From JBNJGB01 sp051747385 (lineage in GTDB: Bacteria > Myxococcota_A > UBA9042 > PHBI01 > JACKFB01), in NCBI GenBank assembly GCA_051747385.1, contig JBNJGB010000002.1:227504-291503 (forward strand): 64,000 nucleotides of DNA, read 5' to 3'. The notes beneath the pieces were generated by a model. It did no database searches, was not told where the DNA came from, and saw only the letters and a program-made list of their open reading frames with translations. Position 1 is the stretch's first letter; every line of letters starts with the position of its first letter. Shown here piece by piece: positions 52,220-61,643 of this stretch. A program made the translations under genes and the position numbers.

Positions 52220-53101
52220 ATGGCCGACTCCGAGGACAAGGACAACGTCTACGACATGAGCGACATGCTCGAGGCGGAGCGGAACGCCCCGCCCCGAGAG
52301 GAGCCGGAGGCCACGTCCGAGGAGGACGACGGCCTCGTCACCTCCGCTCCCGACCGGGAGGAGGTGGGGAGCCTCCTGACCGATCTCCTCAACGAGGCGA
52401 AGAAGGAGGTCGAAAAGGAGCGCGCGAGCCTCAAGCAGCAGATTCAGGATCGCGAGGAGGAGGCCCACGAAGCGCAGCAGCGCGAGGAGGCCCTCCGCCG
52501 CGAGCACCTGCAGCGAGAGCTGATGGAGGAGACCCGGCGCCGCAACGAGGCCCTGCTCCGCAGGGAGCGCGAGGAGGCCGCGGCGCGCGCCGCCGAGGAG
52601 GAAAAGGCCCGGCGCCAGGCCGCCGCCCTTCAGGCCGAGCAGGAGGCGGCCGAGACCGCCGCGGCCGCTCCGGAGAGCAAGAAGAGCCGGACCGGTCTGC
52701 TCGCCCTGGTGGGTGTCGTCGCCATCGGCGCCGGCGTGGGCGTCTTCTTCCTCACGCAGCCCAAGGAGCAGATGCAGCTCCCGGACGTGCAGGCAAAAGC
52801 GCAGGCGGTCATCGACGACGCCACGCTGAAGTACAAGGCCATGGTCGCCGAGCAGAAGGCGCAGGAGGCCGAGCTTCGAGCCGCCCGGGAGGCCAAGGCC
52901 GCCCGCGAGGCCGAGGCGCGCCGCCGCCTCGCCGAGAAGGAGCGCATGCTCGCGGAGGCGGAGGCTCGCGAGGTGGCCTCCGCCAAGAAGCGCGCGGAGA
53001 AGGAGAAGGAGGCGGAGGCCCGCCGCCGAGCCGCCGCGCGCCGCCGCCACAAGGCGAAGGAGCGCGAGAAGAAGATCAAGATCAAGGGCATCTTCGACTG
53101 A
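52220..53101 (+). CDS. Coiled-coil protein with one central membrane segment
   Basis: 293 aa from the ATG at 52220 (GAGAG 5 nt upstream); ATGs at 52184 and 52142 are alternatives. Acidic N-terminus, a long Glu/Arg/Ala coiled coil (about 55-150), one transmembrane helix 'TGLLALVGVVAIGAGVGVFF', a short linker and a second Ala/Lys/Arg-rich coiled coil ending 'KKIKIKGIFD'. No signal peptide. Resembles TolA-like or polar scaffold architecture without the TolA domain. The ATPase gene starts 40 nt downstream and may be its partner. Confidence 0.6.
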   Translation: MADSEDKDNVYDMSDMLEAERNAPPREEPEATSEEDDGLVTSAPDREEVGSLLTDLLNEAKKEVEKERASLKQQIQDREEEAHEAQQREEALRREHLQRELMEETRRRNEALLRREREEAAARAAEEEKARRQAAALQAEQEAAETAAAAPESKKSRTGLLALVGVVAIGAGVGVFFLTQPKEQMQLPDVQAKAQAVIDDATLKYKAMVAEQKAQEAELRAAREAKAAREAEARRRLAEKERMLAEAEAREVASAKKRAEKEKEAEARRRAAARRRHKAKEREKKIKIKGIFD

Positions 53102-53141
53102 CGCACGCGCACCTGCGGGCCGGACGGACCGAGGAGCCGCC

Positions 53142-54641
<1,500 letters not shown>

Positions 54642-54647
54642 CCCCAC

Positions 54648-54667
54648 CCGGGTCTCATGCGACCCGG
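54648..54667 (+). terminator. Hairpin CCGGGTC-TCATGC-GACCCGG
   Basis: 7-bp stem, 6-nt loop, six bases after the ATPase stop. No U-tract. Confidence 0.45.
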
Positions 54668-54800
54668 TTCCGCGCGACCCACCCACCCGCAACCTGCCGG
54701 GATCACTCGTCCGTGCGTTGGCACGCTCCGTGAAGCCCGGGTGGACACCGCCGGAGGGGGGAGCCTGGCCGGCGGTCCACCTCGACAGGAGGAGCCTGCC

Positions 54801-55190
54801 ATGTTCGGACCCCGCACCTTCGCGATCGCCCTGGCCGCCGTCGCGGTCTCCGTCGCCTCCGCCCCGACCCACGCGGCCGGGACGGAGGCGACGCGGACCG
54901 CGGCCGAGCAGCAGGCCGGCGTGTCCTTCGACCAGGCCACCATGCTGGCGCGCATCGACTCCGCCTTCGCGTCCGGCGCTCTGACCTTCGAGGAGGCCCG
55001 GGCGCTGTACCGGGAGCAGGCGGCTATCCGGGGGGCCTGGATCGAGGCCCGGGCCAGCGGCGACCGCCGGGCCATGGAGCGCGTGCGCTACATGCTGCGG
55101 ACCTCCCAGTCCACCCTGGCGCGGCTGACCTACAACGACACCCGGCGGGTGGACATCCCGCTGCACCGCCTGCTCGCCGCCGCCGACTGA
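54801..55190 (+). CDS. Small exported protein, unknown function
   Basis: 129 aa, ATG after AGGAGGAG. Signal peptide 'ALAAVAVSVASAPTHAAG' (cut near 26). The mature part is helical: 'VSFDQATMLARIDSAFASGA' and 'LTFEEARALYREQAAIRGAW', with 'RTSQSTLARLTYNDTRRVDI'. It resembles small periplasmic helical proteins; no family recognised. Faces the large lipoprotein gene across the repeat hairpin. Confidence 0.6.
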   Translation: MFGPRTFAIALAAVAVSVASAPTHAAGTEATRTAAEQQAGVSFDQATMLARIDSAFASGALTFEEARALYREQAAIRGAWIEARASGDRRAMERVRYMLRTSQSTLARLTYNDTRRVDIPLHRLLAAAD

Positions 55191-55249
55191 TCCCTGCTCC
55201 GGCGATGGGCTCGCGCCGAGGCGCCGACCACACCACGAGAGTGCAGCAG

Positions 55250-55269
55250 GACCGCCGTCCCCGGCGGTC
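55250..55269. terminator. Hairpin GACCGCCG-TCCC-CGGCGGTC (dispersed repeat copy C)
   Basis: Identical 20 nt to 3169-3188, also between convergent genes, and also preceded by GCGCCGAGGCGCC (at about 55213-55225), with similar flanking bases GCA-G/C-CAG. Confidence 0.65.
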
Positions 55270-55281
55270 GAAGCCGGTTGG

Positions 55282-57267
55282 CTAGTCCACCCGGGAGGCC
55301 CAGAACACGGCGTCGATGGTCGAGGCGCTCCCGAAGACGTTGACCTGGACGTCCCAGTCGCACGGGCTGGACTTGGTGCCGAACCCGTCGACGATCCTGT
55401 CCTTGTCGGCGTCGATGAACTTGCAGGAGCCCAGGGTGCCGATGACGAAGGACTCGCCCGTGTCGGCGTCCAGGCTCACGAGCTGGTCCTCGATGTAGGT
55501 CGAGCCCACCTGGATGATGGCTTCGCACGCCGACATCACGAGGCTCTCGCCGATCGAGCCGCCGCCGCTGAGCACGTCGTCCGTGAAGGTCTCGCAGCAC
55601 GTCTGCTCGGCACCGGGCATGAGGCATTCCTTGCCGCCCAGCAAGCTGGCGATGAGCTTGTCGTACGAGTCGATGACCGGCAGGCCGTCCGAGCCGTCGC
55701 CGGCGAGGAGCGGCAGCACGACAGCCTCGACGATGTAGTTCAGCAGCGCGCCGTACTTGATGTCGACGGGGTGCAGGTCGATGTAGAAGTCCCAGGTGTT
55801 CTCGACGTAGGCCGTGAACGTGCTGGAGACCGGCGGCTCGTCCTGGATGGCATAGAACGAGAAGTTCTTCTTGCCGCAGTTCTCGTTCGTGAGCGGGTTG
55901 CAGTTCTCTCCCAGGCTCCACTTCACGGTGACGCCGTCCCAGGTCTCGACGATGCTGCCCTCCTCCCAGAAGCCGGTCTCGTCGGGGGGCTCCGCGATGG
56001 TGATGGTGCCGTTGACCTGGAAGGCGGTGAGGATGTCGGCCACGTCGCCGCCGCCGGTCAGCACGTCGCCGAAGGTGCTGCCCTCCGCGGCGCCCTTGAT
56101 GAGGGCGTCCACGATGTCGACGATGATGTTGCCCGTGCTGGTGAGGTTGTCGAGGCTCGGCTCCGACGGGTCGTCGAAGACGAAGCCGCACAGGTCGTCG
56201 AGCACGCTCACGTCCTCGCCCAGGTTGCACGCCAGGGTCAGCAGCCCGCCCACGGGGCTCTGGAAGATGTTGAGCACCGAGTTGACGATGTCCTCGACCT
56301 CGTCCGGCAGGGCGCTGACGAGGTTGAAGACGGACGTGACCGTGTAGGTGCCGGAGTACTGGGGCGGACGATCCTCGAGCGTCACCTCCACCGTCGTGGA
56401 GTAGCCCCACTTCACCTCGCCCTCGACGTCGTCGCAGCCCCACGCGAGGACCGTGTCCCCCTGCGGCTTCTGCGAGTAGGCGAGGATGGTGTACATCTGC
56501 GTCCCGTCCTCCTCCAGGCCGGCGAACTCCTGCTTGGAGACGGACTGCGGGAAGTTGGTGACGGGGCTCTGCCAGTTGGCCGTGGTGTCCTCGTACAGCG
56601 TCTCGAGGTCGTCGCAGCCCGGCGATCCGCTGCCATCCTGGCGGTACAGGCGCACGGTGTAGTTGGTCACCTCGAAGTTCGAGCCCGCGTACTCGCCCAC
56701 CACGGTCAGGGGCACCTGGCCCTTCGGCGTGATGAGGATGTCGAAGTACAGCGGCGGCACGCCCTCGTGGTCCACCGAGGCCTTCACCGCGAACTGGGCG
56801 ATCTGCGGATTCGCGGCGCTGACCTGCACGCCGCCCACGCCGTCACCGTTCGTGTAGGCCGACAGGGTGTTCAGGTGGCCGACGCCGTCCGGATCCTCCA
56901 CCAGCTCGAAGTTCACGGCCTGGTCCTGCACCGGCTCGCCGTCCTCCGTGTAGCGGACCTCGAGGGTGCGCTCCTGGGAGTAGCTGACGAAGAAGGCGCA
57001 GCGATCCGTGCCCTGGCAGGGGGTCTGGTCGTCGCCGAAGGCCTCCACGAACTCCAGGCGCCGCACTACGGGCGTCGGGGGACCGTCGTCGGGGACGAAC
57101 GTGTCCTCCTCGTGAGGCGTGTCCGGTTGGGCGTCCGGCGGCGTGTTCGTGTCCTCGAGCGTGCCGGGCACGTCCTCGTGGGCGACCCGGACGACCTCGT
57201 CTCCGCAGGCACCCAGGAGGAGGGCGCCCGCCACGAGCGCGCTGAACGGGAGGATGATGTGCTTCAT
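55282..57267 (-). CDS. Large lipoprotein with Ig-like domain, unknown function
   Basis: 661 aa; GGAGAG lies 8 nt before the ATG. Lipobox 'ALLLGAC' (Cys20), then a Pro/Asp/Thr-rich linker. Residues about 80-165 look like an invasin-type Ig domain ('GEPVQDQAVNFELVEDPDGV', 'YTNGDGVGGVQVSAANPQIA'). The middle carries beta-rich stretches and Cys pairs such as 'CNLGEDVSVLDDLCGF'; the C-terminus has 'SCKFIDADKDRIVDGFGTKS', like a Ca-binding-type Asp loop. No known family. Probably a surface lipoprotein. About 230 nt without a gene lie upstream, with a possible -10 TAGGAT. Confidence 0.65.
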   Translation of the reverse strand: MKHIILPFSALVAGALLLGACGDEVVRVAHEDVPGTLEDTNTPPDAQPDTPHEEDTFVPDDGPPTPVVRRLEFVEAFGDDQTPCQGTDRCAFFVSYSQERTLEVRYTEDGEPVQDQAVNFELVEDPDGVGHLNTLSAYTNGDGVGGVQVSAANPQIAQFAVKASVDHEGVPPLYFDILITPKGQVPLTVVGEYAGSNFEVTNYTVRLYRQDGSGSPGCDDLETLYEDTTANWQSPVTNFPQSVSKQEFAGLEEDGTQMYTILAYSQKPQGDTVLAWGCDDVEGEVKWGYSTTVEVTLEDRPPQYSGTYTVTSVFNLVSALPDEVEDIVNSVLNIFQSPVGGLLTLACNLGEDVSVLDDLCGFVFDDPSEPSLDNLTSTGNIIVDIVDALIKGAAEGSTFGDVLTGGGDVADILTAFQVNGTITIAEPPDETGFWEEGSIVETWDGVTVKWSLGENCNPLTNENCGKKNFSFYAIQDEPPVSSTFTAYVENTWDFYIDLHPVDIKYGALLNYIVEAVVLPLLAGDGSDGLPVIDSYDKLIASLLGGKECLMPGAEQTCCETFTDDVLSGGGSIGESLVMSACEAIIQVGSTYIEDQLVSLDADTGESFVIGTLGSCKFIDADKDRIVDGFGTKSSPCDWDVQVNVFGSASTIDAVFWASRVD

Positions 57268-57500
57268 GGCGCTTGCTCTCCGTCGGTCATCCGCTCGGAT
57301 GGTCCCTGGCGGCCGGAGGCCGATCCTAGCGGATGGCCGGCCTCGATGCCTCGTTTTCCGGGGGCCGCACCCCCCTCCGGGTAACCGGCCCGCGGCGCCC
57401 GCCACCCGCCCGGAGGAGGCGGGTATCACGGCGGAATCTGGAAGGGCGCGCAGAATAGGGAGCGCCGATTGTCGGGTCAAGAAGGAGCGCTCCGCCGGAC

Positions 57501-58607
57501 TCAATCCCCGCCGCCGAGGTAGCGGCGGATGTGGGCGCGGTGTTCCGGGAGCGTCCGCGAGAACACGTGCGCGCCGCGGCCCCGGCGGCGCGCCACGAAG
57601 TAGAGATAGTCGTGGCGCTCCGGAGCCAGCGTCGCCTCCAGGGCGACCCGGCCCGGGCTGCAGATGGGCCCCGGCGGCAGCCCCTCGTGCGCGTAGGTGT
57701 TGTAGGGGTTGCTGTCGTCCCGCCGCTCCGCGGGCGTCGGCGCCCGCCCCACCCGCGCCGGGTGATACATCAAGGTCGGATCGGTCTGCAGTTTCATCCC
57801 GCGCGCGAGCCGGTTGTAGAACACACCCGCGATGGTGGCCGCCTCCTCGGGGACCCGGGTCTCCTCCTCCACCAGGGACGCCAGGGTCACGAGATCGTGG
57901 TCGTCCAGGCCGTAGCGCTGCGCGATCGCCATGCGATCCGAGGCCCGGCGCGTGGTCAGGTCCTCCCACACCTCGCGGAAGCGGGCCGTCACGCGGCGCA
58001 CCACGTCCTCCGCGTCGGCCTCCGGCGCGAAGAAGTACGTGTCCGGGTACAGGAAGCCCTCCAGCCACGTCGCGGGGACCTCGTCGTTCCGGGCGTCTCG
58101 GGGCGGCCCCACCGGGAGCCCCAGCTCCGCGGCCAGGTCGCGCCGGGACGCCAGCCGCAGCAGGTCCTCCACCCTCCCGAGGCCGGTCGCGTCCAGACGC
58201 TCGGCGGCCTGCCAGACGCTCTCGCCCGGCACCAGGGTCAGCACCACGTGGTGCACGTCGGCCGGGCGGCGCATCAGCTCCGCGAGCTCCACCACGCTGG
58301 CGTCCCCGGGGATGACGTGGATGCCGGCCTCCACGTCGTCCAGGGCGCCGCTCGTCCGCAGGGCCCAGTAGGTCACGACCGGGTGCGGCGCGAGGCCCTC
58401 CTCGGCCAGGAGACGCACGATGCCGCGCCCCGTGGTGCCGTGCGGGACCTGGAGATCCACGTCCTCGGGGTTGCCCTCCGGGTGGGACGTGAGCGCCCAC
58501 CACAGCCACAGCCCGCCCCCGGCGGCGGCCAGGAGCGCCAGGAGCGTCGCCCGCAGGCGCCAGCGCCCCCGGGACCGGGTACGGCGGCGGGGCCTGCGTC
58601 TGCTCAT
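57501..58607 (-). CDS. mltG: Endolytic transglycosylase MltG
   Basis: 368 aa. Inner-membrane enzyme that cuts nascent peptidoglycan. Basic N-terminus and one membrane helix ('LLALLAAAGGGLWLWWALTS'), LysM-like region, then the YceG domain: 'DEVPATWLEGFLYPDTYFFA', catalytic Glu in 'TLASLVEEETRVPEEAATIA', 'GVFYNRLARGMKLQTDPTLM' and 'NPYNTYAHEGLPPGPICSPG'. ATG overlaps the ruvX stop, so ruvX-mltG is an operon, as in many bacteria. Confidence 0.95.
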   Translation of the reverse strand: MSRRRPRRRTRSRGRWRLRATLLALLAAAGGGLWLWWALTSHPEGNPEDVDLQVPHGTTGRGIVRLLAEEGLAPHPVVTYWALRTSGALDDVEAGIHVIPGDASVVELAELMRRPADVHHVVLTLVPGESVWQAAERLDATGLGRVEDLLRLASRRDLAAELGLPVGPPRDARNDEVPATWLEGFLYPDTYFFAPEADAEDVVRRVTARFREVWEDLTTRRASDRMAIAQRYGLDDHDLVTLASLVEEETRVPEEAATIAGVFYNRLARGMKLQTDPTLMYHPARVGRAPTPAERRDDSNPYNTYAHEGLPPGPICSPGRVALEATLAPERHDYLYFVARRRGRGAHVFSRTLPEHRAHIRRYLGGGD

Positions 58608-59026
58608 CGGGCCTCGGGGCTCTCGAGGAACCAGCGCAGGAGGAACGTGGCCGCGAGGCGGTCCACGTCGCCCTTGTTCATCCGCCGCTTCTTCTTGCGC
58701 GGCATCTCCTTCAGGGCCTCCTCGGCCGCCGCGGACGTGAAGCGCTCGTCGTAGCGGAGGACCGGCACGTCCACGACCGACTCGAGCTTCGCCGCGTACT
58801 TCTCGGCCATCTCGGCCATGGGGCCCACGGCGCCGTCCAGCTCGTAGGGGATGCCCACCACGACCCGCTCGACGCCCTCCTCGGCCACCAGGTCGGCCAC
58901 GCGGCGGATCTGCGCCCCCTTGTCCTTGTCCTCGAGGACGCCCCACGGCATGGCGATGCGGCACGCCTCGTCGCTCATGGCGAGCCCGATGCGCGCCTCC
59001 CCGAAGTCGATGCCCAGCGTTCGCAT
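58604..59026 (-). CDS. ruvX: Holliday junction resolvase-like RuvX (YqgF)
   Basis: 140 aa, ATG at 59026 chosen for the family start 'MRTLGIDFGEARIGLAMSDE'. 'ERVVVGIPYELDGAVGPMAE' and 'DERFTSAAAEEALKEM' supply the RNase H-fold acids; 'DRLAATFLLRWFLES' closes it. Involved in 16S rRNA 5' processing and genome maintenance. Overlaps mltG. Confidence 0.93.
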   Translation of the reverse strand: MRTLGIDFGEARIGLAMSDEACRIAMPWGVLEDKDKGAQIRRVADLVAEEGVERVVVGIPYELDGAVGPMAEMAEKYAAKLESVVDVPVLRYDERFTSAAAEEALKEMPRKKKRRMNKGDVDRLAATFLLRWFLESPEAR

Positions 59027-59078
59027 GAGGCCCCTATACACGCCCCGGGCCCGGACGGCACAGGAAGAAGCACGGACC

Positions 59079-60005
59079 TCACTCGATGACGAACCCGTTC
59101 GCCCGGATCGCCAGGAGGTCCATGCTGAGCGCCACGCCGTAGTGGAGCGCCACGCCGAGCCAGACCGAGCGGTGCTTCAGGGCCAGCCAGCCCAGGGTGA
59201 CGCCGGCGGCGATGGCGCCCAGGGTCTCGGGCAGGGGCTTTCCGAAGTGCGCCGTGACGTAGGGCACCGCCATGAGCGGCAGGGCGTACAGGCCGAAGTC
59301 CCGCTCCATGCCGAACGTGTAGATGCCGCGCCAGAAACCCTCCCCCGACACGAAGATGAAGAGGTAGAAGGCCTGGTAGACGAGGAAGTCCTCGAAGGCG
59401 ATGACCCCGCCGACGATCATCGGCCGGCTCATGGGGTACTTGTTCTGGAAGGCCTCCGTCTCCGCCACCCCGAACACGAACGGCAGGATGCCCAGGAAGA
59501 GGATCAGGTAGACCGGCCAGATGCGGCGAACCGCGGGATCGTGGGGGTTGCCCGGCGCGAACAGGCCGAGCTCGCCGGGGCGCGTGCGCCACAGCAGCCA
59601 CGCCAGGCCGAAGGGCAGCAGCGTCCGGAACAGCACGGCGCACGACGAGAAGTACATGAAGCCGTAGACGCGCGAGTAGCGGCCGCCCGGCTCCACCATG
59701 GGCTCCCACCAGCGCCTCCACGAGTCCATCCGGCCCAGGTACCAGAAGAGGATGAGCAGGACGCAGGCGCCCACGACGGTGGCCCACGTCCTCCCGCGCA
59801 CCCTGCGGATGGTCTCCGCGCCGTGGAAGAGCGCGATGACACCCACGCCCATGGCCAGGCCCAGGGTCAGGTGCAGCGCCTGCCACTCCTTGCCGTACAG
59901 GAAGTCGAACTCGTAGCGAAGCACGACCTGTCCGGCCAGCAGCGCGCAGATCAGCACGAACGGAAGCGGCCGCGCCCGGGGGGACGCCTCGTCCATTCCG
60001 GGCAT
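59079..60005 (-). CDS. CPBP (CaaX-like) intramembrane protease
   Basis: 308 aa from the ATG at 60005; a Shine-Dalgarno is not clear and ATG 59996 is the alternative. Seven or eight hydrophobic segments. CPBP motif 1 appears as 'FVSGEGFWRGIYTFG' (Glu-x-x-x-Arg), motif 2 as 'VPYVTAHFGKPLPETLGAIA' (His), and motif 3 as 'WLGVALHYGVALSMDLLA' (His with Asp where Asn is common). Glutamic intramembrane protease or a bacteriocin-immunity type protein; substrate unknown. Downstream of the CoA-transferase genes on the same strand. Confidence 0.75.
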   Translation of the reverse strand: MPGMDEASPRARPLPFVLICALLAGQVVLRYEFDFLYGKEWQALHLTLGLAMGVGVIALFHGAETIRRVRGRTWATVVGACVLLILFWYLGRMDSWRRWWEPMVEPGGRYSRVYGFMYFSSCAVLFRTLLPFGLAWLLWRTRPGELGLFAPGNPHDPAVRRIWPVYLILFLGILPFVFGVAETEAFQNKYPMSRPMIVGGVIAFEDFLVYQAFYLFIFVSGEGFWRGIYTFGMERDFGLYALPLMAVPYVTAHFGKPLPETLGAIAAGVTLGWLALKHRSVWLGVALHYGVALSMDLLAIRANGFVIE

Positions 60006-60052
60006 GACCGGGTCCAGCAGTCGCCGGAGCCAGCCGGTGAACCCCCCCGACG

Positions 60053-60724
60053 TCAGGCGGCGATCTCCGCGACGTCGTCGGCCACCGTGAAGGCGGCTTC
60101 GGTGATCTCGCGGATCCCCTCGACGGTCTCGCCCGGCGCCAGCTCGCTCAGCACCAGGGCCCGGCTCCCGTCCGTGCGCTCCACGACGTCGAACCAGGCG
60201 CGGTCGGTCAGGATGGCGTCCACGCAGTGCGTGCCGGTCAGCGGGAGCTGGCACTCCTTCAGGAGCTTCGACTTCCCGTGCTTGTTGGCGTGGGTCATGA
60301 CGACCACGACCCGCCTGGCGCCGACCACCAGGTCCATGGCCCCGCCCATGCCCTTCACGAGCTTGCCGGGGATCATCCAGTTGGCCAGGCTGCCCTCCTC
60401 GTCCACCTCCATGGCGCCGAGGATGGCCAGGTCGATGTGGCCGCCGCGGATCATCGCGAAGGACTCGGCGCTCGAGAAGAACGACGAGCCGGGCATGGTC
60501 GTCACGGTCTGCTTGCCGGCGTTGATGAGGTCCGGGTCCTCCTCGCCCTCGTAGGGGAAGGGCCCGATGCCGAGCAGGCCGTTCTCGGACTGGAGCACCA
60601 CCTCCATCCCCTCGGGGATGTGGTTGGCGACCATGGTCGGCATACCGATGCCGAGGTTCACGTAGAAGCCGTCGCGAAGCTCCTTCGCGACGCGCTCGAC
60701 CATCTGCTCACGGGTGAGGGGCAT
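60053..60724 (-). CDS. scoB: 3-oxoacid CoA-transferase subunit B
   Basis: 223 aa. Transfers CoA from succinyl-CoA or another acyl-CoA to a 3-oxoacid. 'VNLGIGMPTMVANHIPEGME', then the catalytic Glu47 in 'LQSENGLLGIGPFPYEG'; 'ILGAMEVDEEGSLANWMIPG' and 'GMGGAMDLVVGARRVVVVMT' are typical of subunit B. 26 nt after scoA, one transcript. Acetate/acetoacetate specificity (AtoA) is an alternative. Confidence 0.93.
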   Translation of the reverse strand: MPLTREQMVERVAKELRDGFYVNLGIGMPTMVANHIPEGMEVVLQSENGLLGIGPFPYEGEEDPDLINAGKQTVTTMPGSSFFSSAESFAMIRGGHIDLAILGAMEVDEEGSLANWMIPGKLVKGMGGAMDLVVGARRVVVVMTHANKHGKSKLLKECQLPLTGTHCVDAILTDRAWFDVVERTDGSRALVLSELAPGETVEGIREITEAAFTVADDVAEIAA

Positions 60725-60750
60725 GATGACTCCTTGGCGCGGCCGCGGTG

Positions 60751-61449
60751 CTACGGGCGGGGGCGGACGGTGTGCTTCTCGATGGGCTTGGCGTAGTCCG
60801 AGCCCTGGAGGATGCGCTGCACGTAGATGCCCGGCGTGTGGATCTCGTCGGGGTCCAGCTCGCCCGCCGGCACCAGCTCCTCCACCTCGGCGATGGTGAT
60901 CCGCCCGGCGGTCGCGATCATCGGATTGAAGTTCCGCGCCGTCATCCGATAGACGAGGTTGCCGTGGGTGTCGCCCTTCCAGGCCTTGACGATGGAGAAG
61001 TCGGCCTTCAGGGCCCGCTCGAGGACGCAGTCGACCCCGTCGATGTTCCGGGTCTCCTTGCCCTCGGCGATGAGGGTCCCGTAGCCGGCCGGGGTGAAGA
61101 AGGCGGGGATCCCGGCGCCTCCGGCGCGGATGCGCTCGGCGAGCGTGCCCTGGGGCACCAGCTCCACCTCCAGCTCTCCGGCCAGGTACTGGCGCTCGAA
61201 CTCCTTGTTCTCGCCCACGTAGCTGGAGGTCATCTTCACGATCTGCCGGTTCTGGAGCAGCGGCCCCAGGCCCTCGTGGTCCGTCCCGCAGTTGTTGGAG
61301 ATGACCTTCAGGCCCTTCAGGCCACGCTCCGCGATGGCCTGGATGAGGTTCTCCGGGTTGCCGCACAGGCCGAACCCACCGCTCATGAGGACGATGCCGT
61401 CCTCCATGTCGGTGATGGCCTCCGCCGCGCTGGCGTATACCTTGTCCAC
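60751..61449 (-). CDS. scoA: 3-oxoacid CoA-transferase subunit A
   Basis: 232 aa from the GTG at 61449, preferred because GGAGG is 4 nt upstream and the protein then starts 'DKVYASAAEAITDMEDGIV' like its homologues; the ATG at 61491 would add 14 residues. 'MSGGFGLCGNPENLIQAIAE' is the family loop, with 'ISNNCGTDHEGLGPLLQNRQ' and 'AGIPAFFTPAGYGTLIAEGK'. Works as a heteromer with scoB. Confidence 0.93.
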   Translation of the reverse strand: MDKVYASAAEAITDMEDGIVLMSGGFGLCGNPENLIQAIAERGLKGLKVISNNCGTDHEGLGPLLQNRQIVKMTSSYVGENKEFERQYLAGELEVELVPQGTLAERIRAGGAGIPAFFTPAGYGTLIAEGKETRNIDGVDCVLERALKADFSIVKAWKGDTHGNLVYRMTARNFNPMIATAGRITIAEVEELVPAGELDPDEIHTPGIYVQRILQGSDYAKPIEKHTVRPRP

Positions 61450-61643
61450 GTCGCCTCCTGCCGAAGCGTTCGGGCCGGAGCCCGCGTTCATTGGCTCGGG
61501 TCTACCACGCTGCGTGACTGCGTCAACCGGACCCCGACCACCCCGCGGGGAGCCCCGAGGCGGCCCTCCGGGCATCCCCCGTCAGCCCACCACGGTCCGC
61601 AGCCGGGCGGACGCGGCGTGTCCACGACCCGCACGCACGCGGC

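Noticed and set aside
54718..54740. TTGGCACG as a second sigma-54 promoter before the small exported protein gene
   Set aside because: The -12 element lacks the obligatory GC at the right spacing.
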